Assembly: GCA_027064785.1 (NCBI GenBank)
Contig: JAMOPE010000010.1
Location: forward strand, 1-23,471
DNA: 23,471 bases
Origin: Geobacteraceae bacterium
GTDB lineage: Bacteria; Desulfobacterota; Desulfuromonadia; Desulfuromonadales; Geopsychrobacteraceae
Direction of reading: 5' to 3'
Shown here: positions 1-7,988 of the stretch, piece by piece
Position numbering within the stretch: position 1 is the stretch's first letter
Layout of the letters: every line of letters begins with the position of its first letter
Position numbers and translations under genes: made by a program
The notes under the pieces: generated by a model
The model's input: only the letters and a program-made list of their open reading frames with translations
What the model was told of the DNA's origin: nothing
Databases searched by the model: none

Positions 1-1049
1 AGCTTTTGACCGTTGTTTTTGAGCCAATAGAAAAGCTGTCCAAGGACGGTGAGCAAGGGCGCAAGAAAATTACCGAATATACACGCTATGGAACCATCCT
101 GCTTGCTGTTATTCAAGGGACGGGTATTGCGTTTGGTTTGCAGTCGATGGTTGGACCCGCTGGTGAACCGGTTATTCCGAATCCAGGTGTCGGCTTTATC
201 CTGATGACTGTTATAACTCTGACGGCTGGTACAGCCTTCATTATGTGGTTGGGTGAACAGATTACTGAGAGAGGAATTGGAAACGGTATCTCTCTGATAA
301 TCTTTGCCGGGATTGTTGCTGGTATGCCATCAGCGATCGTCAACTCGGTACGTCTAGCCCAAACTGGGGCAATGTCTCCGGCTATCATAATCTTCATCTT
401 GGCTCTTATGCTTTTGACGATTGCCGCAATTGTCTTTATGGAGCGTGCACAGCGGCGTGTCCCTATCCATTATGCTAAACGTGTTGTTGGTATGCGTAAT
501 ATGGGTGGACAAGCCAGCCATTTACCACTGAAGATTAATATGAGTGGTGTTATTCCGCCGATTTTTGCCAGTTCTATTATGATGTTTCCGGCGACGATAG
601 CAAATTTTATTGATGCTCCATGGGTCAAGACGATGTCTGCATATATGTCGCCGACTCATTGGGTCTATAATATATTTTATATTGCATTTATTGTATTCTT
701 TTGCTACTTCTACACGGCTATAACTTTTAACCCGGCAAATGTTGCAGACAATATTAAGGGACAGGGTGGTTTTGTTCCTGGAATTAGGCCAGGCAAGGAA
801 ACTGCGGACTATCTCGATATCGTCTTGAGTCGTTTGACGTTTGCTGGTGCAATTTACATCTCTGTAGTCTGTGTACTGCCAACGCTGTTAATCAGTCAGT
901 TGAACGTCCCGTTCTTTTTCGGTGGAACGTCATTGCTGATTGTTGTTGGTGTTGGTATGGATACTGCGTCTCAGATTGAGGCTCACCTTATCTCAAGATC
1001 CTACGAAGGATTTATGAAAGGTGTAACCCTTAAAGGTCGTCACGGCTAG
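1..1049 (+). CDS. secY: Preprotein translocase subunit SecY (5'-truncated by window edge)
   Basis: SecY forms the protein-conducting channel of the Sec translocon in the inner membrane with SecE and SecG. The reading frame is open from the left edge. The visible 347 residues begin in the region after transmembrane segment 2 (a LLTVVFEP stretch, then EGxxGRKKITEYTRYGT-like sequence) and run to the natural C terminus, so roughly 85-90 N-terminal residues of a usual ~435 are missing. Several strongly hydrophobic segments alternate with basic loops such as ERAQRRVPIHYAKR, a SecY hallmark, and the TFNPANVADNIKGQGGFVPGIRPG-type loop is also typical. The TTG near position 6 is only the first start-like codon in the fragment, not the true start. 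adk follows after 11 bases, the usual spc-operon order. Confidence 0.97.
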   Translation, partial: LLTVVFEPIEKLSKDGEQGRKKITEYTRYGTILLAVIQGTGIAFGLQSMVGPAGEPVIPNPGVGFILMTVITLTAGTAFIMWLGEQITERGIGNGISLIIFAGIVAGMPSAIVNSVRLAQTGAMSPAIIIFILALMLLTIAAIVFMERAQRRVPIHYAKRVVGMRNMGGQASHLPLKINMSGVIPPIFASSIMMFPATIANFIDAPWVKTMSAYMSPTHWVYNIFYIAFIVFFCYFYTAITFNPANVADNIKGQGGFVPGIRPGKETADYLDIVLSRLTFAGAIYISVVCVLPTLLISQLNVPFFFGGTSLLIVVGVGMDTASQIEAHLISRSYEGFMKGVTLKGRHG

Positions 1050-1060
1050 GATAGATTTTT

Positions 1061-1708
1061 ATGAAGATTATTCTGCTGGGCCCTCCGGGGGCAGGAAAAG
1101 GAACTCAGGCGACTATGCTCGAAGATAAATTCGGCATACCGCAAATTTCCACAGGGGATATGTTGCGTGCTGCGGTGCGTGCTCAGTCGCCTATGGGTGT
1201 AAAAGCTAAAGAGTGTATGGATGCTGGGGAGCTTGTTTCTGACGAGATTGTTGTCGGTATTGTGCGTGAGCGGTTACAGCAGGAAGACTGCCAAGGTGGT
1301 TTCATTCTTGATGGTTTCCCGCGGACAATTCCACAGGCTGACGCTCTCAAACAGGTTCTGATTGATATTGCAAAACCTCTTGACTCTGTCGTGTCGTTGC
1401 AGGTAGATACCGATGCGCTGGTCGAAAGACTGACAGGTCGTCGTACTTGTCGCCAGTGTGGTAAGGGTTTTCATCTTAAGTTTGATCCACCCGGTGCGGA
1501 TGGTCGTTGTACCGTCTGTGGTGGTGAGCTTGTTCAGCGCGATGATGATTGTGAAGAGACAATCAGAAATCGCATGCAGGTCTATCATCAGCAGACTGCA
1601 CCCCTCGAAGATTATTATAGAGCTGAGGGGCTGTTACAGGTCATCGATGGTATGGCTGATATCGCCGACGTTCAAGCTTCGATCGTTAAGGCACTCCAGG
1701 ATAAATAA
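1061..1708 (+). CDS. adk: Adenylate kinase with zinc-binding LID
   Basis: Cytosolic enzyme interconverting ATP + AMP and 2 ADP. The protein has 215 residues, the normal long form. The P-loop GPPGAGKGT is at residues 7-15, the AMP-site STGDMLR at about 30-36, and the DGFPRT motif at about 84-89. The LID domain carries four cysteines, C130, C133, C150 and C153, in a CxxC...CxxC arrangement. This is the structural zinc site found in Gram-positive and many deltaproteobacterial Adk proteins and absent from E. coli Adk. It starts with ATG 11 bases after secY. Its TAA stop is immediately followed by the TTG start of map with no gap, so the two are probably translationally coupled. Confidence 0.97.
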   Translation: MKIILLGPPGAGKGTQATMLEDKFGIPQISTGDMLRAAVRAQSPMGVKAKECMDAGELVSDEIVVGIVRERLQQEDCQGGFILDGFPRTIPQADALKQVLIDIAKPLDSVVSLQVDTDALVERLTGRRTCRQCGKGFHLKFDPPGADGRCTVCGGELVQRDDDCEETIRNRMQVYHQQTAPLEDYYRAEGLLQVIDGMADIADVQASIVKALQDK

Positions 1709-2461
1709 TTGATTGTTATCAAGTCCCGCAATGAAATTAAGAAGATGCGCCGGGCAGGAAAAATGGTCGCAGAAATCTTGCAGATGTTACGCGAGAAGGT
1801 ACGGCCCGGGGTAACAACGCTGGAGCTGGATCGTCTGGCTGAAAAGCAGTGTATTAAGTGGAAGGCCCGACCGGCTTTCAAAGGTTACGGTGGCTTTCCT
1901 TTTACTATTTGTGCTTCACCGAATAACCAGGTTGTTCATGGATTTTCGAACAGTAATCCACTGGTTGAAGGCGACATCATTAGTATTGATTTTGGACTGA
2001 TCATTGATGGTTTTTTCGGTGATTCGGCGATAACTGTACCTATCGGTGAAATTAGTCAGGAAACGCAAAGACTACTTCAAGTGACTCAAGAGTCTCTTGA
2101 ATGTGGCATAGCCGCAGCAATAACCGGTGATCACCTTTCGGATATTTCAAATGCGGTTCAGACGCGAGTAGAGCGCGACGGATTTAGTGTCGTTCGTGAT
2201 TTTGTTGGACACGGTATTGGTCGACAACTCCACGAAGATCCGCAGGTTCCGAACTACGGTATCCCGGGACGGGGACCACTTCTGAAGTCGGGAATGACGA
2301 TAGCAATAGAGCCGATGGTGAACGTTGGTGCTCCTGATGTTAAAGTTTTAGAGGATGGATGGACTGCAGTGACCGCAGATGGTCAACTTTCCGCCCATTT
2401 TGAGCATACGATAGCATTGACTGAGAACGGACCTGAAATACTGACCCGTCTCGATAGTTAG
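1709..2461 (+). CDS. map: Methionine aminopeptidase, type I
   Basis: Removes the initiator methionine from nascent proteins in the cytosol, after deformylation. The 250 residues match the short type I (E. coli-like) form without an N-terminal zinc-finger extension. All five dinuclear metal ligands are visible: D94 (SIDFG), D105 (FFGDS), H168 (VGHGIGRQLHE), E201 (AIEPM) and E232 (AHFEHT). The substrate-side histidine H77 is in VVHGF. The start is TTG directly abutting the adk stop, with a CAGGA-like ribosome site inside the end of adk. No other start in this frame would preserve the conserved IKSRNEI N terminus. In many bacteria infA comes next; here a 53-base gap leads to rpmJ. Confidence 0.96.
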   Translation: MIVIKSRNEIKKMRRAGKMVAEILQMLREKVRPGVTTLELDRLAEKQCIKWKARPAFKGYGGFPFTICASPNNQVVHGFSNSNPLVEGDIISIDFGLIIDGFFGDSAITVPIGEISQETQRLLQVTQESLECGIAAAITGDHLSDISNAVQTRVERDGFSVVRDFVGHGIGRQLHEDPQVPNYGIPGRGPLLKSGMTIAIEPMVNVGAPDVKVLEDGWTAVTADGQLSAHFEHTIALTENGPEILTRLDS

Positions 2462-2473
2462 AATCATAGTAGG

Positions 2474-2491
2474 ATCTATCTGTAGATAGAT
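2474..2491 (+). repeat. Perfect inverted repeat (hairpin) between map and rpmJ
   Basis: ATCTATC (2474-2480) and GATAGAT (2485-2491) are exact reverse complements around the 4-base loop TGTA. No T-run follows, so it is not a typical intrinsic terminator. It sits in the only sizeable gap of the ribosomal operon before rpmJ. It could be an RNA processing site, a stability element or a protein-binding site; function unknown. Confidence 0.6.
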
Positions 2492-2514
2492 AATGACTGG
2501 AAAAGGATCTCAAA

Positions 2515-2628
2515 ATGAAGGTTAGAGCTTCCGTAAAGAAGATCTGTGATAAATGTAAGGTAATTAAACGCAAGGGTGTTGTCCGGATCATCTGTGAGAA
2601 TCCCAAACACAAGCAAAGACAGGGATAA
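2515..2628 (+). CDS. rpmJ: 50S ribosomal protein L36 (zinc-binding type)
   Basis: This 37-residue gene encodes the smallest protein of the large ribosomal subunit. It reads [15 protein letters not shown]... and ends ...KHKQRQG. The zinc ligands of the C+ form are all present: C11, C14, C27 and H32 (CxxC-x12-C-x4-H). The usual basic composition is evident. An AAAGGA-type ribosome site about 8 bases upstream supports the ATG at 2515. It lies between map and rpsM, the expected position at the spc/alpha junction. The zinc-binding form implies no dependence on a zinc-free paralogue here, although one could exist elsewhere. Confidence 0.96.
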   Translation: MKVRASVKKICDKCKVIKRKGVVRIICENPKHKQRQG

Positions 2629-2646
2629 AAGCCCTAGGAGGAAAAA

Positions 2647-3015
2647 TTGGCACGTATTGCAGGAGTCGATTTACCGCGTAACAAACGCATTGAAGTGGCT
2701 ATGACCTATATTTATGGGATTGGCCGCACTACGTCTCAAAAGATTCTTTCGCAGGCTGGCGTTGATTTCAATGCCCGTACTGATGATTTGACTGAATCCG
2801 AACTGGTTAAAATTCGTGAACTGGTTGATAAAGATTGCAACGTAGAAGGCGATTTGCGTCGTGAGTTGACAATGAATATTAAGCGGTTAATGGATCTTGG
2901 CTGTTATCGTGGTTTGCGTCATCGTAAAGGTCTTCCGGCGCGTGGTCAGAATACCAAGAACAATTCACGGACTCGTAAGGGACCGAAGAAGACCGTTGCC
3001 GGTAAGAAGAAATAA
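2647..3015 (+). CDS. rpsM: 30S ribosomal protein S13
   Basis: S13 lies in the head of the small subunit, contacting the P-site tRNA and bridging to the large subunit. The 122 residues begin [26 protein letters not shown], a diagnostic S13 N terminus, and contain the conserved [28 protein letters not shown] region that ends in a basic tail. The start is TTG, chosen because it gives the canonical MARIAG sequence and is preceded by a perfect AGGAGG (2636-2641) at 5 bases. It is the first gene of the classical alpha operon. rpsK follows after 11 bases. Confidence 0.97.
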   Translation: MARIAGVDLPRNKRIEVAMTYIYGIGRTTSQKILSQAGVDFNARTDDLTESELVKIRELVDKDCNVEGDLRRELTMNIKRLMDLGCYRGLRHRKGLPARGQNTKNNSRTRKGPKKTVAGKKK

Positions 3016-3026
3016 GCGGAGATATC

Positions 3027-3419
3027 ATGGCTAAAGGTAAAAAAGTCGTACGTAAGAAAGTCGAGAAAAAGAATATTGCCAAAGGTGTTGTGCACATTCA
3101 ATCCACCTTCAACAATACAATTGTGACTATTTGCGATCCGGCAGGAAATGTTGTTGCATGGTCTACCTCTGGAGCTAAAGGCTTTAAGGGATCACGTAAA
3201 AGTACCCCGTTTGCTGCACAGATTGCTGCTGAAGATGCTGCGACCAAAGCAATGGAACATGGGATGCGTTCGGTAGAAGCCTACGTCAAAGGTCCGGGTA
3301 GTGGTCGTGAGTCTGCTCTGCGTGCGCTCTCATTAGCAGGTTTGACAGTGACCATGATTAAGGACGTAACCCCGATTCCACATAACGGTTGCCGTCCACC
3401 CAAGCGTCGTCGCGTTTAA
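3027..3419 (+). CDS. rpsK: 30S ribosomal protein S11
   Basis: S11 sits on the platform of the small subunit near the E site and mRNA exit. The 130 residues start with a lysine-rich tail ([16 protein letters not shown]), followed by the conserved core [43 protein letters not shown]. They end in the typical [15 protein letters not shown], where the Asn-Gly pair is the site that forms isoaspartate in E. coli S11. It has an ATG start with a GCGGAG-like ribosome site. rpsD begins 18 bases later. Confidence 0.97.
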   Translation: MAKGKKVVRKKVEKKNIAKGVVHIQSTFNNTIVTICDPAGNVVAWSTSGAKGFKGSRKSTPFAAQIAAEDAATKAMEHGMRSVEAYVKGPGSGRESALRALSLAGLTVTMIKDVTPIPHNGCRPPKRRRV

Positions 3420-3437
3420 GCATCAAGGAGGAAGAAG

Positions 3438-4067
3438 TTGTCTAGATACTCTGGTCCAGTCTGCCGCCAGTGCAGAAGAGAAAATTCCAAGCTGTTCCTG
3501 AAAGGGGACAGATGTTATACCGATAAATGTGCTCTTGAGCGTCGTAATTATGCTCCGGGACAACATGGTCAGCGCCGTACCAAGGTTTCTGATTATGGAA
3601 CTCAATTGCGTGAAAAGCAGAAGATGAAACGGACTTACGGCTTGCAGGAAAAGCAGTTCCGTCTTTACTTTGCTAAAGCTGATCGCATGAAGGGCGTTAC
3701 CGGTGAGAACCTCCTGATGCTGCTTGAGCGTCGCCTTGATAGTGCTATTTATCGTCTTGGCTTTGCTGTTTCAAGAGCCCAGGCAAGAACTTTGGTTCGT
3801 CACGGACACTTTCAGGTTAATGGTCAGAAGGTCAATATCCCATCTTACTTGGTTCGTCCAAATGACGTGGTCACCTTGCGCGAGAAGAGTCGTGAGGTCA
3901 CCTGCATTAATGAATCTCTTGATAGTGTGATGCGTCGTGGCGTTCCTTCATGGGTTGAGCTTGAGCGTGATGCCTTTAAGGGAACTATCAAAACTCTGCC
4001 TGTTCGAAGTGAATTGACAACGCCAGAGTTCCAGGAACAACTGATCGTTGAACTTTACTCGAAATAA
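3438..4067 (+). CDS. rpsD: 30S ribosomal protein S4 (zinc-finger type)
   Basis: Primary 16S-binding assembly protein and, in E. coli, translational repressor of the alpha operon. The protein has 209 residues. The N terminus carries a four-cysteine zinc site, C9, C12, C26 and C31, seen in many bacterial S4 proteins but not in E. coli. The S4 RNA-binding domain is in the centre ([32 protein letters not shown]). It starts with TTG, supported by a strong AAGGAGG at 3425-3431 spaced 6 bases. Whether autogenous control exists here cannot be seen; no E. coli-like leader is obvious upstream of rpsM, where only 18 bases separate it from rpmJ. Confidence 0.97.
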   Translation: MSRYSGPVCRQCRRENSKLFLKGDRCYTDKCALERRNYAPGQHGQRRTKVSDYGTQLREKQKMKRTYGLQEKQFRLYFAKADRMKGVTGENLLMLLERRLDSAIYRLGFAVSRAQARTLVRHGHFQVNGQKVNIPSYLVRPNDVVTLREKSREVTCINESLDSVMRRGVPSWVELERDAFKGTIKTLPVRSELTTPEFQEQLIVELYSK

Positions 4068-4109
4068 TCAGTAACCTCGTCAGGGACTCTTGAGAGGGAG
4101 AATCAATAT

Positions 4110-5120
4110 ATGTACAAAAACTGGAGAGATCTGATCAAGCCAACACGGCTGGAAGCAACAGAATTGACCGAAAATTACGGGAAATTCGTTGCGGAGCCGT
4201 TTGAACGTGGGTTTGGTACAACTCTTGGTAACTCTTTGCGGCGTATTCTGCTGTCGTCACTGCAAGGTGCGGCAATCACTTCTGTGCGGATTAAGAACGT
4301 TCAGCATGAGTTCTCCAGTGTCGTGGGTGTGACTGAGGATGTCACGGATATCATTTTGAACTTAAAAGGGGTTAAAGTCCGTTTGCATGGACACGACCCT
4401 CGTAATGTCCGGATCGTACAAAAGGGAACCGGCGTTATTAGGGCAGGTGATATCATAACTGATAATAACGTTGAGATCCTCAACCCTGATCATCACATTG
4501 CAACTTGTGGTGACGAGACCGACCTGGAAATCGACATGACCGTCGCTATGGGTAAAGGTTATGTCTCTGCTGAGAAAAATCGTGATGAGAGCGCGCCTGT
4601 TGGAACGATTCCGATCGATGCAATTTTTTCACCGATTTCCAAAGTTAACTATAACGTTTCGAATGCCCGGGTTGGTCAAATTACCGATTACGACAAGCTG
4701 ACTCTTGAGGTTTATACCGACGGCAGTGTTAGACCTGAGGATTCAATTGCTTATTCAGCTAAGATTCTTAAAGAGCAACTTCAGATTTTCATCAACTTCG
4801 ATGAGACTGATGAGCCTGTTCTTGAAGAAGAGGATAGTGAGAAGCAGAAGATAAACGAAAATCTGTATCGTTCGGTTGAAGAGCTTGAGTTGTCTGTACG
4901 GAGTGCAAACTGCCTCAAGAATGCTCAGATCAACCTGATTGGTGAGCTGGTACAGAAATCTGAAGCAGAGATGCTGAAGACTCAGAACTTTGGTCGGAAG
5001 TCTCTGAACGAAATTAAGGACATCTTGTCCGAAATGGGGTTGAGCCTCGGCATGAAGCTGGAGAATTTTCCAGATCCCGATTATTTGAAATTGATTCAAA
5101 AGGGTCAGGACGACGAGTAG
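4110..5120 (+). CDS. rpoA: DNA-directed RNA polymerase alpha subunit
   Basis: The alpha dimer nucleates RNA polymerase assembly and contacts UP elements and activators. The protein has 336 residues. The N-terminal assembly domain (about 1-235) includes the dimerisation motif [16 protein letters not shown] with R44/R45. An acidic linker (about 233-248, [15 protein letters not shown]) leads to the C-terminal DNA-binding domain. There [12 protein letters not shown] carries R264, equivalent to E. coli R265, which touches the DNA minor groove, and the second helix-hairpin-helix ([14 protein letters not shown]) is intact. ATG start with a GAGAGGGAG ribosome site. It lies between rpsD and rplQ as in most bacteria. 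Confidence 0.98.
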   Translation: MYKNWRDLIKPTRLEATELTENYGKFVAEPFERGFGTTLGNSLRRILLSSLQGAAITSVRIKNVQHEFSSVVGVTEDVTDIILNLKGVKVRLHGHDPRNVRIVQKGTGVIRAGDIITDNNVEILNPDHHIATCGDETDLEIDMTVAMGKGYVSAEKNRDESAPVGTIPIDAIFSPISKVNYNVSNARVGQITDYDKLTLEVYTDGSVRPEDSIAYSAKILKEQLQIFINFDETDEPVLEEEDSEKQKINENLYRSVEELELSVRSANCLKNAQINLIGELVQKSEAEMLKTQNFGRKSLNEIKDILSEMGLSLGMKLENFPDPDYLKLIQKGQDDE

Positions 5121-5157
5121 TCCTCCTTTGGTTGTTTTATAGAAAGGAACTAAAGCA

Positions 5158-5565
5158 ATGCGCCACAATAAATCCGGCAGACGTCTCGGACGTAAGCCTG
5201 ACCATCGTCAACACATGATGCGTAACATGGTGACCTCATTTTTTGAAAATGAGAAAATCACAACAACAGTGACACGTGCTAAAGAGCTTCGTAAACTGGT
5301 TGACAGAATGATTACTCTTGGTAAGCGTGGCGATCTTCATGCCCGTCGCCAGGCTCTACGTGTTATTTGCGATCAGAAGGTTGTCGCAAAGTTGTTTGAA
5401 ATGATTGCTCCGCGTTATACTGAGCGTCCCGGTGGTTATACTCGGATTATTCGCTTGGAAAATCGTCAGGGTGATAACGCTCCTATGGCAATTATCGAAT
5501 TGGTTGAAGAAGGGTACACTGCACAGAGCGATGCTCCGGCGCAGGAGACTGCTGAATCGGCTTAG
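5158..5565 (+). CDS. rplQ: 50S ribosomal protein L17
   Basis: L17 lies near the peptide exit tunnel on the large subunit. The 135 residues open with the diagnostic [20 protein letters not shown] and contain the conserved [31 protein letters not shown] segment and [12 protein letters not shown] motif. The last ~20 residues ([13 protein letters not shown]) form an acidic/alanine-rich tail beyond the conserved core, a variable region in this family. It is the last gene of the operon and is followed 24 bases later by a strong terminator. Confidence 0.97.
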   Translation: MRHNKSGRRLGRKPDHRQHMMRNMVTSFFENEKITTTVTRAKELRKLVDRMITLGKRGDLHARRQALRVICDQKVVAKLFEMIAPRYTERPGGYTRIIRLENRQGDNAPMAIIELVEEGYTAQSDAPAQETAESA

Positions 5566-5589
5566 TTCATAGCGCAATCTGAAGAATCA

Positions 5590-5624
5590 GGGGGCAAGGA
5601 GATATCTCTTTGCCCCCTTTTTTT
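5590..5624 (+). terminator. Rho-independent terminator of the ribosomal operon
   Basis: GGGGGCAA (5590-5597) pairs with TTGCCCCC (5610-5617). Inside it a further GAGA/TCTC pairing extends the stem. Seven T residues follow (5618-5624). Very GC-rich base plus T-run, 24 bases after rplQ: a textbook intrinsic terminator. Confidence 0.93.
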
Positions 5625-5640
5625 GTTCTGAAGATTTCAC

Positions 5641-5678
5641 CATTCCGGCCACTGCGTTGACTCTTCTGGACCGGAATG
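5641..5678 (+). repeat. Inverted repeat overlapping the putative mgtE promoter
   Basis: CATTCCGG (5641-5648) and CCGGAATG (5671-5678) are exact 8-base reverse complements separated by 22 bases. The left arm lies just upstream of a possible -35 and the right arm ends in the promoter spacer, so it could be an operator for a dimeric repressor or an RNA stem. No family assignment is possible. Confidence 0.5.
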
Positions 5679-5685
5679 CTAGTTT
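5657..5685 (+). promoter_or_regulatory. Candidate sigma70 promoter for mgtE-recO
   Basis: TTGACT (5657-5662) and TAGTTT (5680-5685) are separated by exactly 17 bases, and TGC precedes the -10 (extended -10 form). The -35 is good and the -10 weak. It lies between the ribosomal terminator and mgtE, where a promoter is needed. The transcript would have a leader of about 40 bases. Confidence 0.45.
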
Positions 5686-5732
5686 CTTAGAGCTCCAGTA
5701 TTTCAAATGTATTAATAGTATCGGGTGGTTTT

Positions 5733-7091
5733 ATGCACGAACAAAAAATGCAGGTACTTCAGACAACGGTTTTGAAACTACTCCGGCGTGGAGCGACGGT
5801 CAATTTAAAAAAAGCTCTGGCTAAAATTCACCCGGCCGATATTGCAGACCTGTTTAAACACCTACAGCTTGAAGAACAGAAAACCCTTCTAGAACTTATT
5901 CCCGATAATGACCGTGCTGCTGATGTCCTTGCTGAGCTTGACCCTGAATCGTGGCCGAAGCTCGCAGAACTTCTGGATAAACACTACCTTGTTTCGATTA
6001 TTCACGAAATGGCTGATGATGACAGTGCTGTTTTTATCAGAAGTTTACCTGAGGAACTTGCCGAGGATATTCTTGCTGCACTGAATGATGACCAGTCTGT
6101 TGATGTCGAACATCTGCTTGGGTACGATGAAGATACGGCTGGCGGCATTATGTCGACCGAAGTCTTCTCGCTAGACCAAAATATCACTGTTAAAGAAGCT
6201 ATTGAGGCTCTACAGGACTCAGAAGACTATGAAATGGTCTTCTATGTCTACGTGACCGATGAACATAATCATCTTGTCGGTGTCCTCTCATTGCGTCAGT
6301 TGCTGACAGTCCCGCCGACGACAGAACTCAAAGACATCATGTCAACGAATGTGATGAGGGTTCGAACAGATATGGATCAGGAAGACGTCGCTGATCTGGT
6401 CGCAAAATACAACATCCTTGCAGTTCCAGTTGTCGACGATCAGGGAAAGTTGATTGGTCTTATTACTGTTGATGATGTTATTGACGTCATGCGCGATGAA
6501 GCGACAGAAGATATTTTGCGGATGGCAGGTACCAGTGAAGAGGAGATGCTGCTTGGCTATAAATCGTTCCAGATTGCCAGGTTGCGTTTGCCGTGGTTGT
6601 TGACCACTCTTTTCGGTGGAGTCATTACCGGAACGCTGATGTGGTTTTTTAAGGCAACCCTTGAACACGCTATTATGCTGATATCTTTTATTCCTGTTAT
6701 TACCGGGATGGGTGGTAACGTCGGGAGTCAGACCTCTACAATTCTGGTTCGGGGTTTTGCCACCGGTCGTGTCGATTTTTCGATGCTACGCCGTATATTT
6801 TTAAAAGAATTGCGGGTTGGTCTTATTATGGGGCTGGTCTGTGGTTTAACAATTGCGACGGTTGCAACGATCTGGCATCAAAATGTTTATCTCGGAATGG
6901 TCGTTGGTGTTGCAATGATTGCTGCGATCACCGTTGCCGCCTGTATGGGGGTCCTTGTAACTGCGTTTTTTAAGAAAATCGGCATTGACCCGGCAATTGC
7001 TTCAAGTCCTTTTGTTCAGACGGTCAACGATATTACCGGCATTCTTATCTATTTTGGAACAGCAACAGCGTTCCTTCCCTATTTATCCTAA
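5733..7091 (+). CDS. mgtE: Magnesium transporter/channel MgtE
   Basis: Inner-membrane Mg2+-selective channel that closes when its cytosolic domains bind Mg2+. At 452 residues it is the usual full length. Residues 1-130 form the acidic superhelical N domain. Two CBS domains follow (about 135-200 and 200-262), and a connecting helix leads to five membrane segments from about 288 onward. The pore signature is visible: FIPVITGMGGNVGSQ (about 319-333) and DPAIASSPFVQTVNDITG, with D433 matching the pore aspartate of Thermus MgtE. ATG start with only a weak GGGTGG ribosome site. It may be co-transcribed with recO, 36 bases downstream. No M-box leader is evident; the leader is too short. Confidence 0.95.
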   Translation: MHEQKMQVLQTTVLKLLRRGATVNLKKALAKIHPADIADLFKHLQLEEQKTLLELIPDNDRAADVLAELDPESWPKLAELLDKHYLVSIIHEMADDDSAVFIRSLPEELAEDILAALNDDQSVDVEHLLGYDEDTAGGIMSTEVFSLDQNITVKEAIEALQDSEDYEMVFYVYVTDEHNHLVGVLSLRQLLTVPPTTELKDIMSTNVMRVRTDMDQEDVADLVAKYNILAVPVVDDQGKLIGLITVDDVIDVMRDEATEDILRMAGTSEEEMLLGYKSFQIARLRLPWLLTTLFGGVITGTLMWFFKATLEHAIMLISFIPVITGMGGNVGSQTSTILVRGFATGRVDFSMLRRIFLKELRVGLIMGLVCGLTIATVATIWHQNVYLGMVVGVAMIAAITVAACMGVLVTAFFKKIGIDPAIASSPFVQTVNDITGILIYFGTATAFLPYLS

Positions 7092-7096
7092 GATCC

Positions 7097-7110
7097 AGTG
7101 CTATAGCACT
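7097..7110 (+). repeat. 14-base perfect palindrome between mgtE and recO
   Basis: AGTGCTATAGCACT reads the same on both strands. In RNA it would form a 5-bp stem with a TATA loop followed by TTTT (7110-7113), so it might act as a weak attenuator. In DNA it could be a dimer-binding site. It fills much of the 36-base mgtE-recO gap. Confidence 0.5.
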
Positions 7111-7127
7111 TTTGTGCAGAGTCTGAC

Positions 7128-7871
7128 ATGGCGCACTGTCCTCAACGTTGTGAAGCGATTGTTCTTCGTCATACAAACTATGGCGAGGCTGATATTATTC
7201 TCACTCTGTTCACTGCTGAATTTGGTCTGCAGAAAGGCTTTGCACGGGCTGCACGGAAAAGCCGAAAGCGTTTTGGTGCGGTCCTCGACCCCTTCACACA
7301 GGCGGTATTCCAGTGGACATCAGGGCGTGGTGATCTGTGGCTTCTTCAGGAAGCCGATCTTGTTAATTCTCGCATTGGATTGCGGAGTGATTTTCAACGC
7401 CTTGCTCTTGCCAGTTATGGCTCAGAACTCGTCACACTTCTGCTTGAGGACGAAGAGCCTCACCTCACGATCTACGAGTTATTATTCTCTTTTCTCGATT
7501 ACCTTGAGCAGGGGGGGCAGTTGAAAATCGCCCGCTTGCTGTTTGAATTACGTCTGATCTATCTTCTTGGCTACATGCCTCATCTTCTCCATTGCAGTGA
7601 GTGTCTAAAGATCTTCTCAGAGGAATCAATACGCTTTGATTCTGTCCGGGGTGGCAGTTTGTGCCTTGACTGTGCCGGTTCAATGGCCCTGGATGTTGAA
7701 CTTGGTACCGTGGGAACATTAGCTCGGTCGCTTAAAGTTGTTCATCATCGGTTCAACGGGTTTCAGTTCGGAGAAAAAACCATCCGGGAAGCAGGATTGA
7801 TTCTTGATCAAGTGCTGCATCAGGTTTTACCGAGAGAGCCGAAATCACGTCAGTTCCTCACCAGAGAATAA
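7128..7871 (+). CDS. recO: DNA repair protein RecO (zinc-binding type)
   Basis: Recombination mediator that, with RecR, loads RecA onto SSB-coated single-stranded DNA in the RecFOR pathway. The protein has 247 residues. The N-terminal OB-fold (about 1-80) contains the typical EAIVLRHTNYGEADIILTLFTAEFGLQKGFARAARKSRKRFG run. The helical C-terminal part carries a four-cysteine zinc site, C156, C159, C179 and C182, as in Deinococcus RecO; E. coli lacks it. The ATG at 7128 gives a short extra MAHCPQR before the conserved start of the fold. The ribosome site is weak (CAGAG). It is 36 bases after mgtE and possibly in the same transcript. Confidence 0.93.
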   Translation: MAHCPQRCEAIVLRHTNYGEADIILTLFTAEFGLQKGFARAARKSRKRFGAVLDPFTQAVFQWTSGRGDLWLLQEADLVNSRIGLRSDFQRLALASYGSELVTLLLEDEEPHLTIYELLFSFLDYLEQGGQLKIARLLFELRLIYLLGYMPHLLHCSECLKIFSEESIRFDSVRGGSLCLDCAGSMALDVELGTVGTLARSLKVVHHRFNGFQFGEKTIREAGLILDQVLHQVLPREPKSRQFLTRE

Positions 7872-7893
7872 CCGCAGAACATCTGTTGAAATC

Positions 7894-7922
7894 TTGACAT
7901 CTGTAAAGGTGAAAGCTACACT
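7894..7922 (+). promoter_or_regulatory. Strong sigma70 promoter for glyQ-glyS
   Basis: TTGACA (7894-7899), exactly 17 bases, then TACACT (7917-7922): a consensus -35 with a good -10. It lies 66 bases upstream of the glyQ start in the recO-glyQ gap. The roughly 60-base leader contains only a small CCGC/GCGG stem (7950-7965) and is too short for a T-box or glycine riboswitch. Confidence 0.75.
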
Positions 7923-7988
7923 TGCGCTCCCGTTTCGTATCTATAATTCCCGCCATTTATAGCGGTTTATGGTTTCTTTGGAGGTAAT

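Noticed and set aside
5625..5732. M-box (Mg2+ riboswitch) upstream of mgtE
   Set aside because: The leader after the likely promoter is only about 40 bases, and even the whole gap is 108 bases. An M-box needs about 160 bases and a terminator hairpin, neither of which is present.
6985..7524. 179-codon open frame across the mgtE-recO junction
   Set aside because: It is out of frame with two well-supported genes and reads as low-quality Leu/Ser-rich sequence; a shadow frame.
7923..7988. T-box or glycine riboswitch before glyQ
   Set aside because: The leader is about 60 bases, with only a 4-bp stem and no T-box sequence or terminator/antiterminator pair.
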